Below, in pieces: positions 16,897-24,996 of a stretch of DNA of 64,000 nucleotides. The translations under genes and the position numbers were made by a program. The notes beneath the pieces are model-generated. The model made no database searches, had not been told where the DNA came from, and saw nothing but the letters and a program-made list of their open reading frames with translations. Source of the stretch: Parerythrobacter lutipelagi (GTDB taxonomy: Bacteria; Pseudomonadota; Alphaproteobacteria; Sphingomonadales; Sphingomonadaceae); NCBI RefSeq assembly GCF_005434975.1, contig NZ_SKCJ01000001.1:372001-436000 (forward strand), read 5' to 3'. How positions within the stretch are numbered: position 1 is the stretch's first letter; each line of letters opens with the position of its first letter.

Positions 16897-18288
16897 ATGA
16901 CCGATTACAGCAAGCTGATCCAGCCCGACCGCGCGCAAGACGCGGTTTCAATCCACCTCGTCAACAGCGACGGTTTCGATAGCTGGGCCAAGTCCCTCTC
17001 CGCGGGCCAGCGCGCGGCGCTCAAAGCGCAAAAATTCGACGGCGGCGGGTATCAGGTCGGCATCGTGCCCGATGGCGACAACTGGTTCGCAGTTGGCGGG
17101 GTGGCCGATCCGGAAAGCTTGTCGAGCTGGTGCCTTGCCAAGCTGGCAGAGACGCTGCCCGAGGGGGCTTACCGCCTTGTGAGAGCGGAAGCCGGACCGG
17201 CGATGCATGGATGGATCACGGGCCAATACCTGTTCGATCGATATACCAAGGACGAAAAGGCGCAGGGCCCGCGTGTGCTCCTGACCGAACAGGTCAAACG
17301 GATCGATGCAGCGGTCGCAGAAGCATCGGCCGTCGCGCTGATCTGCGATATGGTGAACACCCCTGCAGAAGACATGGGCCCTGCCGAGATCGAAGCCGAG
17401 GCCGAGAAGGTCGCAAAACGTCACAATGCCAGCTTCACGGTCACCAAGGGCGACGCGCTGGAGCAGGGTTATCCGATGATCCATGCCGTGGGCCGCGCCG
17501 CAGCGCGAGGCTTTGCCCCCCGCCTGTGCCGGATCGAATGGGGCGACGAAAGCCATCCGAAAATCGCTATCGTCGGCAAGGGCGTCGCGTTCGATTCCGG
17601 CGGCCTTGACGTGAAGAGCGCGGCAGGCATGAAGCTGATGAAGAAGGATATGGGCGGCGCGGCCCATGCCATTGCGCTGGCCGATCTGGTGATGGGCGCA
17701 GGGCTGCCAGTGCGGCTCCATGTGCTTGTACCGGCAGTCGAGAACGCAATTTCATCGAACAGTTTTCGCCCGGGCGATGTGCTCAAGACGCGCAAGGGCC
17801 TGACGGTGGAAATCGGCAACACCGATGCGGAAGGCCGTTTGATCCTGGGCGATGCGCTGACCCGTGCAAGCGAAGACGAGCCTGAGTTGATCATCGACTT
17901 TGCAACCCTGACCGGTGCGGCCCGTGTCGCGCTCGGCCCGGACCTGCCGGCCCTGATGACGCGGCGCGATGAAACCGCCGCCGATCTGATCGAAGCGGGC
18001 AAGGCGAATGATGACGAGCCGTGGCGCCTGCCACTGCCTGACGCGTATCGCGAATGGCTCAATTCGGACATTGCAGACATGAACAACGCGCATGGCAATG
18101 CCTATGCCGGGGCGAGTGTCGCTGGATTGTTCCTCGACAAATTCGTCGGCGACGGCATCGACTGGGCGCATTTCGACACCTTTGCCTGGCGTCCGTTTGC
18201 CAAGCCCGGCCGCCCCAAGGGTGGCGCCGCCTACGGCTTGCGCGCCGCATTCCACATGCTCAAGGCACGTTACGGCGCCAAATCTTGA
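16897..18288 (+). CDS. Leucyl aminopeptidase family (M17) metallopeptidase
   Basis: Di-metal cytosolic aminopeptidase of 463 residues. The metal and catalytic segments GKGVAFDSGGLDVKS, KKDMGGAAHA and the signature NTDAEGRLILGDAL are all intact. The short, diverged N-terminal domain (about 150 residues) matches the alphaproteobacterial PepA-like branch rather than E. coli PepA. Start choice between ATG 16891 and ATG 16897 is open; the upstream open frame that continues back to about 15472 is antisense to map and not part of the gene. Confidence 0.92.
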   Translation: MTDYSKLIQPDRAQDAVSIHLVNSDGFDSWAKSLSAGQRAALKAQKFDGGGYQVGIVPDGDNWFAVGGVADPESLSSWCLAKLAETLPEGAYRLVRAEAGPAMHGWITGQYLFDRYTKDEKAQGPRVLLTEQVKRIDAAVAEASAVALICDMVNTPAEDMGPAEIEAEAEKVAKRHNASFTVTKGDALEQGYPMIHAVGRAAARGFAPRLCRIEWGDESHPKIAIVGKGVAFDSGGLDVKSAAGMKLMKKDMGGAAHAIALADLVMGAGLPVRLHVLVPAVENAISSNSFRPGDVLKTRKGLTVEIGNTDAEGRLILGDALTRASEDEPELIIDFATLTGAARVALGPDLPALMTRRDETAADLIEAGKANDDEPWRLPLPDAYREWLNSDIADMNNAHGNAYAGASVAGLFLDKFVGDGIDWAHFDTFAWRPFAKPGRPKGGAAYGLRAAFHMLKARYGAKS

Positions 18289-18375
18289 CCGGCTGAACTT
18301 GCGGTTCGCCTTTCCAGCGGATAAGCGCGCGCATCCGCTTGTGCGGTCGATCCAACAGGGGCAAGCATTCGGGCC

Positions 18376-18726
18376 GTGAGTGACGTGACGCAATACCAGG
18401 TTCCAACCGAACAGCTTCGCCTGTCCGGCCCGGTCGCGCGCCCCGCCCCCGGCACACTACCGCTGCGCGGCGACATCGCTCATATTGCGCTGGCCGACCG
18501 GTTTCTCGTTCCGCATTATGCAGTGCCGCAAATTCGCGCAATTGGCGGCGCATCCGTAACCCTGCGATTGGCACCCAATGAAGAATCAGGCGCTGTTACC
18601 GAACTGAACGCGGGCAGCCGGTTCGAATTGCTCGATACCGCCGGCGAATGGGCCTGGGGCGCTGTTGGGCCGGAGGGGCCAAGCGGCTGGCTTCCGGCTT
18701 CCGCCCTCGTCCCGCAGGGCCAGTGA
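18376..18726 (+). CDS. SH3-domain protein resembling the N-terminus of NlpC/P60 peptidases
   Basis: 116 residues, GTG start. The segment LPLRGDIAHIALADRFLVPHYAVP followed by VTLRLAPNEESGAVTELNAGSRFELLDTAGEWAWG is an SH3b-like module as found at the N-terminus of bacterial gamma-D-Glu-meso-DAP dipeptidyl peptidases. The NlpC/P60 catalytic domain (Cys-His) is absent, and there is no signal peptide. It overlaps argC by GTGA. Either a stand-alone binding protein or a degenerate remnant. Confidence 0.7.
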   Translation: MSDVTQYQVPTEQLRLSGPVARPAPGTLPLRGDIAHIALADRFLVPHYAVPQIRAIGGASVTLRLAPNEESGAVTELNAGSRFELLDTAGEWAWGAVGPEGPSGWLPASALVPQGQ

Positions 18727-19658
18727 CCACCAGCATTTTCATCGACGGTGCCGAGGGTACCACCGGCCTGGAAATCCGTCAGCGGCTTGCGGGTCGCACC
18801 GAATTTTCCATTCTCGCACTGGACGGCGCTGCCCGCAAGGATGCGGCAGCACGGCGGGAGGCGCTCAACGATTGCGACATCGCGATTCTGTGTCTGCCCG
18901 ACGATGCCGCGCGCGAAGCCGTGACGATGATTGCGAATGACAGGACGCGCGTGATCGACGCTTCGAGCGCGCATCGTGTTGACGATGGCTGGACCTATGG
19001 TTTTCCGGAACTGGTGGGGCGCGACGTAATTGCCAAAGCGCGCTTCATTTCCAACCCCGGCTGCTATCCCACCGGCTTTCTCGGCCTGGTGGCGCCGCTT
19101 GTCCGCAAAGGCCTTATCCCGGCCGACTGGCCCTACACCATCAATGCCGTGTCCGGCTATTCCGGAGGGGGCAAAGCACTGATCAAGCGGTTCGAAGACG
19201 ATGGCAGCGACATTGCGTTTCGTGCCTATGGCTACGACATGGCACACAAGCATCGTGAAGAAATGAAAGCGCACGCGGGGCTGGTGCATGGTGTGATCTT
19301 CGCTCCTGCCGTCGTTCCCGCCTATCGCGGAATGGTGGTTGAAGTTCCGTTGCATCTCGGGGCGATGCAGGGTGATCCAACCGCAGAGCAACTCCGTGCC
19401 GCGCTGGCCGATTTCTTTCACGGATCACCGATCGTTTCGGTGCATGATGGCAGTACCGTGGCCGAACTTCTGCTCGAAACGAACGCAGAACCCCATGATG
19501 GGATGGAACTGTTCGTCTGCGGCAATGAGGGCGGCTGGCATGCGCGCCTGGTCGCACGGCTCGACAATCTCGGCAAAGGCGCGAGCGGGGCTGCAGTGCA
19601 ATCGCTCAACCTGATGACCGGGCAGCCCGAAGAAACAGGGCTCGCCCTTTCTGCCTAA
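18723..19658 (+). CDS. argC: N-acetyl-gamma-glutamyl-phosphate reductase, short (type 2) form
   Basis: NADPH-dependent third step of arginine synthesis. The nucleotide-binding IFIDGAEGTTGLEI and catalytic-cysteine motif SNPGCYPTGF are clear; the later VSGYSGGGKALI is also conserved. 311 residues matches the shorter AGPR class rather than the 345-residue class. GTG start overlaps the SH3 gene stop (GTGA). No other arg genes are adjacent. Confidence 0.93.
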   Translation: MTTSIFIDGAEGTTGLEIRQRLAGRTEFSILALDGAARKDAAARREALNDCDIAILCLPDDAAREAVTMIANDRTRVIDASSAHRVDDGWTYGFPELVGRDVIAKARFISNPGCYPTGFLGLVAPLVRKGLIPADWPYTINAVSGYSGGGKALIKRFEDDGSDIAFRAYGYDMAHKHREEMKAHAGLVHGVIFAPAVVPAYRGMVVEVPLHLGAMQGDPTAEQLRAALADFFHGSPIVSVHDGSTVAELLLETNAEPHDGMELFVCGNEGGWHARLVARLDNLGKGASGAAVQSLNLMTGQPEETGLALSA

Positions 19659-19795
19659 AATCTGGGCAGCACTTGCCGGGAAACCGGGCAACAGCCTCGA
19701 CCCGCCGTTTGTCCGGCCATAGTATCGGACTGGCAAACTGGCCGGAATCGCGTGAATCCGCAAGCTTGGGGGACTTCGTCGGAACAACCCTTGAT

Positions 19796-19811
19796 TGGCA
19801 CGGTTCTTGGA
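19796..19811 (+). promoter_or_regulatory. Candidate sigma-54 promoter for glnB-glnA
   Basis: TGGCAC at 19796-19801, five bases, then TTGGA at 19807-19811 matches the RpoN consensus TGGCAC-N5-TTGCW except at the C of the -12 GC. It sits about 90 bases upstream of the glnB start, in a 240-base gap with no gene. glnB-glnA are classical nitrogen-regulated sigma-54 targets. No clear NtrC dyad was recognised. Confidence 0.45.
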
Positions 19812-19821
19812 TAGAGGATGA

Positions 19822-20238
<417 letters not shown>

Positions 20239-20318
20239 CCGATTGGCGGTGGAGCCCCGGGGCGGGCTTCGCCAGCCGCACGAACAGAGCCCTGACACAA
20301 TCTGCTAGAGGACCGAAT

Positions 20319-21728
20319 ATGGCCACCGCAAAAGACATCGTGAAACAGATCAAGGACGAAGGCATCGAATGGGTAGACCTTCGCTTCACCGACCCCAAGG
20401 GTAAGTGGCAACACCTGACGATGGTCGCAGGTGTCATGGGCGAAGACGAATTCGAAGACGGCTTGATGTTCGACGGTTCCTCGATTGCCGGCTGGAAGGT
20501 GATCAACGAATCCGACATGATCCTCAGACCGGATCTCGACCGGGTGTATATAGATCCGTTCAGCGCGACTCCGATGATGATCGTTTTCTGCGACATCGTC
20601 GAGCCGTCGACCGGTGACTGGTACAGCCGTGACCCGCGCACGACCGCCAAGCGCGCAGAGAATTACATGAAGACGCTGGGTGTCGGTGACACTGTCTATG
20701 TCGGCCCCGAAGCCGAGTTCTTCATGTTCGACGACGTCCGGTTCGAAGACGGTTATGCCGGTTCGGGCTTTGCAATCGACGATGTCGAACTGCCGACCAA
20801 CAGCGGCAAGGAATATGAGAGCGGCAACCTCGCCCACCGTCCGCGTGAAAAGGGTGGCTATTTCCCGGTCGCGCCGGTCGACAGCGCGGTCGACATTCGC
20901 GGCGAAATGGTCTCCACCATGATCGAGATGGGCCTCGATTGCGACAAGCACCATCACGAAGTGGCCGCTGCCCAGCACGAGCTGGGCCTGACCTACTCGA
21001 CTTTGGTCAAGACCGCCGACGAGATGCAGATCTACAAATATGTCGTGCATCAGGTTGCCCATGCCTACGGCAAGACCGCGACCTTCATGCCGAAGCCGAT
21101 CAGGGACGATAACGGCAGTGGCATGCACACCCATATGTCGATCTGGGACGGCGGCAAGCCGACCTTCGCAGGCAATGGTTATGCCGGTCTGTCGGACAAT
21201 TGCCTGTATTACATCGGCGGGGTGATCAAGCACGCCAAGGCGCTGAATGCATTCACCAATCCGACGACCAACAGCTACAAGCGACTGGTTCCGGGTTTCG
21301 AAGCGCCAGTGCTGCTCGCCTATTCGGCGCGTAACCGCTCGGCCTCTTGCCGCATTCCGTATGGTGCCGGTGAAAAGGCGAAGCGGGTAGAATTCCGTTT
21401 CCCCGACGCAATGGCAAACCCTTACCTCGCCTATTCGGCATTGCTGATGGCTGGCCTCGACGGGATTCAGAACAAGATTCATCCTGGCGAAGCGATGGAC
21501 AAGAACCTCTACGACCTGCCGCCGGCAGAACTCGCCGATGTTCCGACCGTTTGTGGCAGCTTGCGCGAAGCGCTCGAAGCACTCGAAGCCGACCACGAGT
21601 TCCTGCTGAAGGGCGATGTGTTCACCAAGGACCAGATCGACGCCTACGCAGAACTCAAGTGGGAAGAAGTCTCGCGGTGGGAAACCACGCCCAGCGCGGT
21701 CGAATTCGACATGTATTACAGCGCCTGA
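20319..21728 (+). CDS. glnA: Glutamine synthetase type I
   Basis: Makes glutamine from glutamate, ammonia and ATP; dodecamer. 469 residues. N-terminal [17 protein letters not shown], the signature [18 protein letters not shown], the ATP-binding [18 protein letters not shown] and the adenylylation loop KNLYDLPP (Tyr) are intact, so it is the reversibly adenylylated beta form. Downstream of glnB and followed by a strong terminator. Long frames on the opposite strand are shadows. Confidence 0.98.
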   Translation: MATAKDIVKQIKDEGIEWVDLRFTDPKGKWQHLTMVAGVMGEDEFEDGLMFDGSSIAGWKVINESDMILRPDLDRVYIDPFSATPMMIVFCDIVEPSTGDWYSRDPRTTAKRAENYMKTLGVGDTVYVGPEAEFFMFDDVRFEDGYAGSGFAIDDVELPTNSGKEYESGNLAHRPREKGGYFPVAPVDSAVDIRGEMVSTMIEMGLDCDKHHHEVAAAQHELGLTYSTLVKTADEMQIYKYVVHQVAHAYGKTATFMPKPIRDDNGSGMHTHMSIWDGGKPTFAGNGYAGLSDNCLYYIGGVIKHAKALNAFTNPTTNSYKRLVPGFEAPVLLAYSARNRSASCRIPYGAGEKAKRVEFRFPDAMANPYLAYSALLMAGLDGIQNKIHPGEAMDKNLYDLPPAELADVPTVCGSLREALEALEADHEFLLKGDVFTKDQIDAYAELKWEEVSRWETTPSAVEFDMYYSA

Positions 21729-21755
21729 TCTGCGCGTAATTGTGACCAGAAATTG

Positions 21756-21786
21756 GGGCGTCCGGAGCAATCCGGGCGCCCTTTTT
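21756..21786 (+). terminator. Intrinsic terminator of glnBA
   Basis: GGGCGTCCGGA (21756-21766), loop GCAA, TCCGGGCGCCC (21771-21781) and TTTTT. Eleven pairs with one G-U. A weaker T-run on the minus side may also stop the converging gene. Confidence 0.9.
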
Positions 21787-21794
21787 CCTTCTGC

Positions 21795-22553
21795 TCACGT
21801 ATGTTGCCAGTCCGCCAGATCGATCGACCGCAAAGTGCGGTCAAGATCATCATGCTCACGGGCAACCGCTTTTACCGCCTTGCGCATGTCTGATCTCAGG
21901 TAAGGCTTCAGGCCAGCTTCAGCCATTTTGGCGTTGTGGCCGTGCAGCCGAGCGAACAGCGCTGTCGCGGTAACTAGGGATTGCTCAGACAGGTATCCGG
22001 CGGTCGACGCGCGCCACCCCTGCCATTCGCCATCGGTCCATTGTTCGAACTGACGCGCGCTGTTCGCGAGCAGCACACCGAAACCGAGAAAGGCCGCTGC
22101 GCAATCGGTCGCGTGCTCCATCAGATCCGGCCCACCCGGCGGGTCTCCTGCCTCCATCAGTAGATAATGGCACAGCTCATGGGCAAAGGTCGCGGCCAGC
22201 GCATCGGGATTGCGCAACATGCTTGCGCTATAACGAATGACCGCCTCCCCCTGTTCGACAGAAAATGTGCCACATGCGCTGCTGCCTTCCAGCTGGATCC
22301 GCGCATCACCCGGCTCGAAAGCATCATCGAGCATTTCCAACCGGCAAGGCCAGTCTGACATCTGCATCAGACCTCGTACCGCTCCGAACAGTTCGGGGCC
22401 GGTTTGCGCTGCCATCAACAGGGAATGATCCGGCAAAACCAGTTCTTGCCGCAAATCAGCATCGTCCACGACAGTCCGCAACCATGCAAAACACGCCAGC
22501 AGCCAATCAAATTCTTCCCGCGATACCGGTGGTTTGGTTGCAAATAGTCCCAT
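21795..22553 (-). CDS. Putative zinc metallopeptidase-like protein with HELCH motif
   Basis: 252 residues; family not recognised. ATFAHELCHYLLMEAGDPPGG contains an HExxH zinc site, and the following EHATDCAAAFLGFGVLLANS could supply a third ligand (Glu or Asp) as in gluzincin-like or M78-like proteins. No signal peptide, so probably cytoplasmic. The ATG at 22553 is used; a GTG two codons upstream is possible. It converges on glnA across the shared terminator and has no operon partner. Confidence 0.7.
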   Translation of the reverse strand: MGLFATKPPVSREEFDWLLACFAWLRTVVDDADLRQELVLPDHSLLMAAQTGPELFGAVRGLMQMSDWPCRLEMLDDAFEPGDARIQLEGSSACGTFSVEQGEAVIRYSASMLRNPDALAATFAHELCHYLLMEAGDPPGGPDLMEHATDCAAAFLGFGVLLANSARQFEQWTDGEWQGWRASTAGYLSEQSLVTATALFARLHGHNAKMAEAGLKPYLRSDMRKAVKAVAREHDDLDRTLRSIDLADWQHT

Positions 22554-22714
22554 TATCACAGCCTAATACCAGTTGATTGCCATTGCGAGTCACGGAGTAA
22601 ATCCAGGCGTGCAGTTTTGAGGCGCACAATCCATTTTCCTACTCGCACGATTTGTGCATGATCCGGCCACCTCCCCCCAAAGGCTCACGCCGCTTTCCCA
22701 TTATGGAGGAACCC

Positions 22715-23347
22715 ATGCATTCTATTAGCCCGTCAGGTGCCCTGTTTAGCAGCCTGCGCGATCTCGTCGCGCGCACATTGGAGGCTGCGCAATCGCGAAC
22801 ACCGGAAACCTGCGAAAAATTCGAGGTTCAGGACAGTGTTCCACATGTTCCACTTGCCCCTAAGGTGCGACGAATGGTTGGCCCCGCAGGCATCGCCCTG
22901 ATCAAGCGTTTCGAAGGGTGCGCGCGCTTGCGGACCGACGGGTTGGTCGAGGCCTATCCCGACCCGGGATCAGGCGGCGAACCATGGACCATCGGCTGGG
23001 GTACAACCGGGGCAGACCTCTTCAATGGCGGCAAGATCGGGCCCGGCACTGTCTGGACTCAGAAACAATGTGATGACCGGCTGGAGCGGGATCTGGTTCT
23101 TTACGGCACCGATGTAGCTACCGCACTGGGCGATGCTCCGACGACCCAGAATCAGTTCGATGCACTGGTCAGCTTCCATTACAACACCGGTGCGATTGGC
23201 CGTGCGACACTGACACGGCGCCACAAGTCAGGCAGGTATGGCGATACGGCGCGGGAGTTTGCCCGCTGGAACAAAGCCTCAGGGCGCGTACTCAAAGGAC
23301 TGGTCCGCCGCCGCACGGCGGAGGCCAGGCTATACAAAACGCCCTGA
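22715..23347 (+). CDS. GH24 phage-type lysozyme (T4-lysozyme/endolysin family)
   Basis: Muramidase-like protein of 210 residues. The catalytic glutamate is in LIKRFEGC (about residue 69), followed by AYPDPGSGGEPWTIGWGTT with the expected Asp and Thr, and by NQFDALVSFHYNTGAIG, all GH24 signatures. About 55 extra N-terminal residues precede the domain, with no clear signal peptide. The ATG has TGGAGGA five bases upstream. No holin, spanin or other phage gene is near, so it may be a domesticated enzyme for cell-wall remodelling or a remnant. Confidence 0.88.
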   Translation: MHSISPSGALFSSLRDLVARTLEAAQSRTPETCEKFEVQDSVPHVPLAPKVRRMVGPAGIALIKRFEGCARLRTDGLVEAYPDPGSGGEPWTIGWGTTGADLFNGGKIGPGTVWTQKQCDDRLERDLVLYGTDVATALGDAPTTQNQFDALVSFHYNTGAIGRATLTRRHKSGRYGDTAREFARWNKASGRVLKGLVRRRTAEARLYKTP

Positions 23348-23435
23348 GTCGTATGCGATGGAACGGCGTGGGGTTCGAGAAATCTTGGAACTCACAACAA
23401 GACGCCCGCGTTCAGTCCATCAAAGGAGAATTCAA

Positions 23436-24434
23436 ATGCGTCTACTGATCGCATCCGTCGCTGCACTGGCACTCGCCTCGGGCGGTGCCTACGCACAACC
23501 CGGCAAGGGCAATGGCAATGGCAATGGAAACGGCAACAGCAAGGCGGCCGCCACCAAGTCGCAAGGTGGCCCCAAAGCAAACCGGGGCAACGCCGGCGCG
23601 GACAAGCGTGGTGGCCCGCCCGCCATGAAGCAGCGCGGCAACGATCGCGGCGCGCCTGCGGTGCGCAGCAACGGCAATCGCGGTGCCGGCAATGCGCCTG
23701 CTGCACGGGGCAATGACCGCAAGGCATTCCGCGACAATGGCCCGTCTGCCAAGCGAGACAATGGCAAGGGAAATAGCCGTAAAAATGATCGCGGTGGGCG
23801 CGATCTCGATGTCCGCTTTGTCGACCGCGGCGACAGCTTCGGTATCTTCCGCGATTACGACCGCCGCGTAGCGTCCTATCAGGGGTGCCCGCCGGGCCTC
23901 GCCAAGAAGTACAATGGCTGCATGCCTCCCGGACTGGCGAAAAAGCAGCCGAACTACCGCCCATCCTTCTTTGGCTTCGACGGGTTGGGCGATCGCCGGT
24001 TCCATTACGACGATGGCTTCCTGCTGAGACTGGGCCGCGATGGCCGCATATCTGCATCGATTCCGCTGCTTGGCGGTGCCCTGGCGGCCGGAAACCTGTG
24101 GCCCGATTACTACCGCCCGGTCGAGGTGCGCCCATATTACGCAAACTATTACGGACTACAGCCCAACGGCTACCGCTATGCCAACAATGTGCTTTACCGT
24201 GTCGACCCGGAGACTGCCGCCATCACATCAGTCGCTGCGCTTTTGACCGGCGACGACTTTGCTGTCGGGCAGCCGGCACCGACTGGTTATGATGTTTACA
24301 ACGTGCCGTATCGTTATCGCGACCAATATCGCGACGGGCCAGACGCCAACTATCGTTATTCGGACGGATATGTATATCGTCTCGATCCGGAAACGAGGCT
24401 GGTCGCAGCCGCGATCGAGCTTGCGCTCGACTGA
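23436..24434 (+). CDS. Secreted Gly/Asn/Lys/Arg-rich protein with three C-terminal repeats, RcnB-like
   Basis: 332 residues, signal peptide about 1-20 (ending GGAYA). Residues 22-125 are low-complexity, very basic and rich in Gly, Asn, Arg, Lys. A GCPPGLAKKYNGCMPPGLAKK segment follows. The last 150 residues hold three copies of a unit of about 30 residues: FHYDDGFLLRLGRDGRI, YRYANNVLYRVDPETAAI and YRYSDGYVYRLDPETRLV, each followed by a small hydrophobic stretch. The arrangement resembles RcnB-domain proteins of sphingomonads. Function unknown. RBS AAGGAGAA. It precedes the fasciclin gene by 14 bases. Confidence 0.85.
   Translation: MRLLIASVAALALASGGAYAQPGKGNGNGNGNGNSKAAATKSQGGPKANRGNAGADKRGGPPAMKQRGNDRGAPAVRSNGNRGAGNAPAARGNDRKAFRDNGPSAKRDNGKGNSRKNDRGGRDLDVRFVDRGDSFGIFRDYDRRVASYQGCPPGLAKKYNGCMPPGLAKKQPNYRPSFFGFDGLGDRRFHYDDGFLLRLGRDGRISASIPLLGGALAAGNLWPDYYRPVEVRPYYANYYGLQPNGYRYANNVLYRVDPETAAITSVAALLTGDDFAVGQPAPTGYDVYNVPYRYRDQYRDGPDANYRYSDGYVYRLDPETRLVAAAIELALD
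23502..23537 (+). repeat. Six-unit GGCAAT-like hexanucleotide tandem repeat inside a secreted-protein gene
   Basis: Units are GGCAAG, GGCAAT x3, GGAAAC and GGCAAC, encoding alternating Gly-Lys/Asn just after the signal peptide. In-frame slippage would change protein length without a frameshift. Confidence 0.8.
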
Positions 24435-24448
24435 GGGGGAGAGTCACC

Positions 24449-24991
24449 ATGAAAATTTCGCACCTGATTCCCGCAGCCTTGGCGTTCGCCGCAACCACGG
24501 CCTGCACTGAACAAACCGTTGAAGCTGACGGAACTGAAATCAACGATAGCAGTCTGACTGAATTGGTCAGGTCTTCGGATGATACGGCTGCATTGGCTTC
24601 GGCGCTCGACCGGACCGGTCTTTCGGCCGTCTTCGACGGGCCTGGCGGCTATACAATCCTCGCGCCCTCCAACGAAGCCTTGTCCCCGATCGCCGCAGGC
24701 AATCCCGACGATGGCCAGTCTGCGCTGGTTGCAGCGATCCTGCGCGATCACATCATGCCCGGGCAACTCGATCTGGCTGCAATCGAGAGCGCCATCGAAT
24801 CCAGTGGTGGCTCCGTATCGATCGCGACGGTCGGCAGCGGAACACTGACATTCACGCGCGAAGGCGGGGCCCTGTCGGTCAAGCTCAACGAAAGCGACAG
24901 GTCGGCCAAACTCACCGGCGCGGAAAAGCAGGGCAACAACGGCGGCTTGCTGATGATCGATCGGCTTCTGGTTGTGCCACCCGATGAATGA
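24449..24991 (+). CDS. Fasciclin (FAS1) domain lipoprotein
   Basis: 180 residues. A lipoprotein signal ends with a lipobox-like TTAC, predicting a lipid-anchored periplasmic protein. The FAS1 core is visible: LVRSSDDTAALASALDRTGL, then GGYTILAPSNEAL (H1-like box) and a final GGLLMIDRLLVVPP, which replaces the usual NGVIHVIDxVLLP. FAS1 proteins mediate adhesion or matrix contacts. It lies 14 bases after the repeat protein, so the two may be surface-associated partners. Confidence 0.85.
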   Translation: MKISHLIPAALAFAATTACTEQTVEADGTEINDSSLTELVRSSDDTAALASALDRTGLSAVFDGPGGYTILAPSNEALSPIAAGNPDDGQSALVAAILRDHIMPGQLDLAAIESAIESSGGSVSIATVGSGTLTFTREGGALSVKLNESDRSAKLTGAEKQGNNGGLLMIDRLLVVPPDE

Positions 24992-24996
24992 AACAA

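Noticed and set aside
19672-19695. Hairpin TTGCCGG-GAAA-CCGGGCAA after argC, considered as a terminator
   Set aside because: It has a bulge and no following T-run; too weak to list as a terminator.
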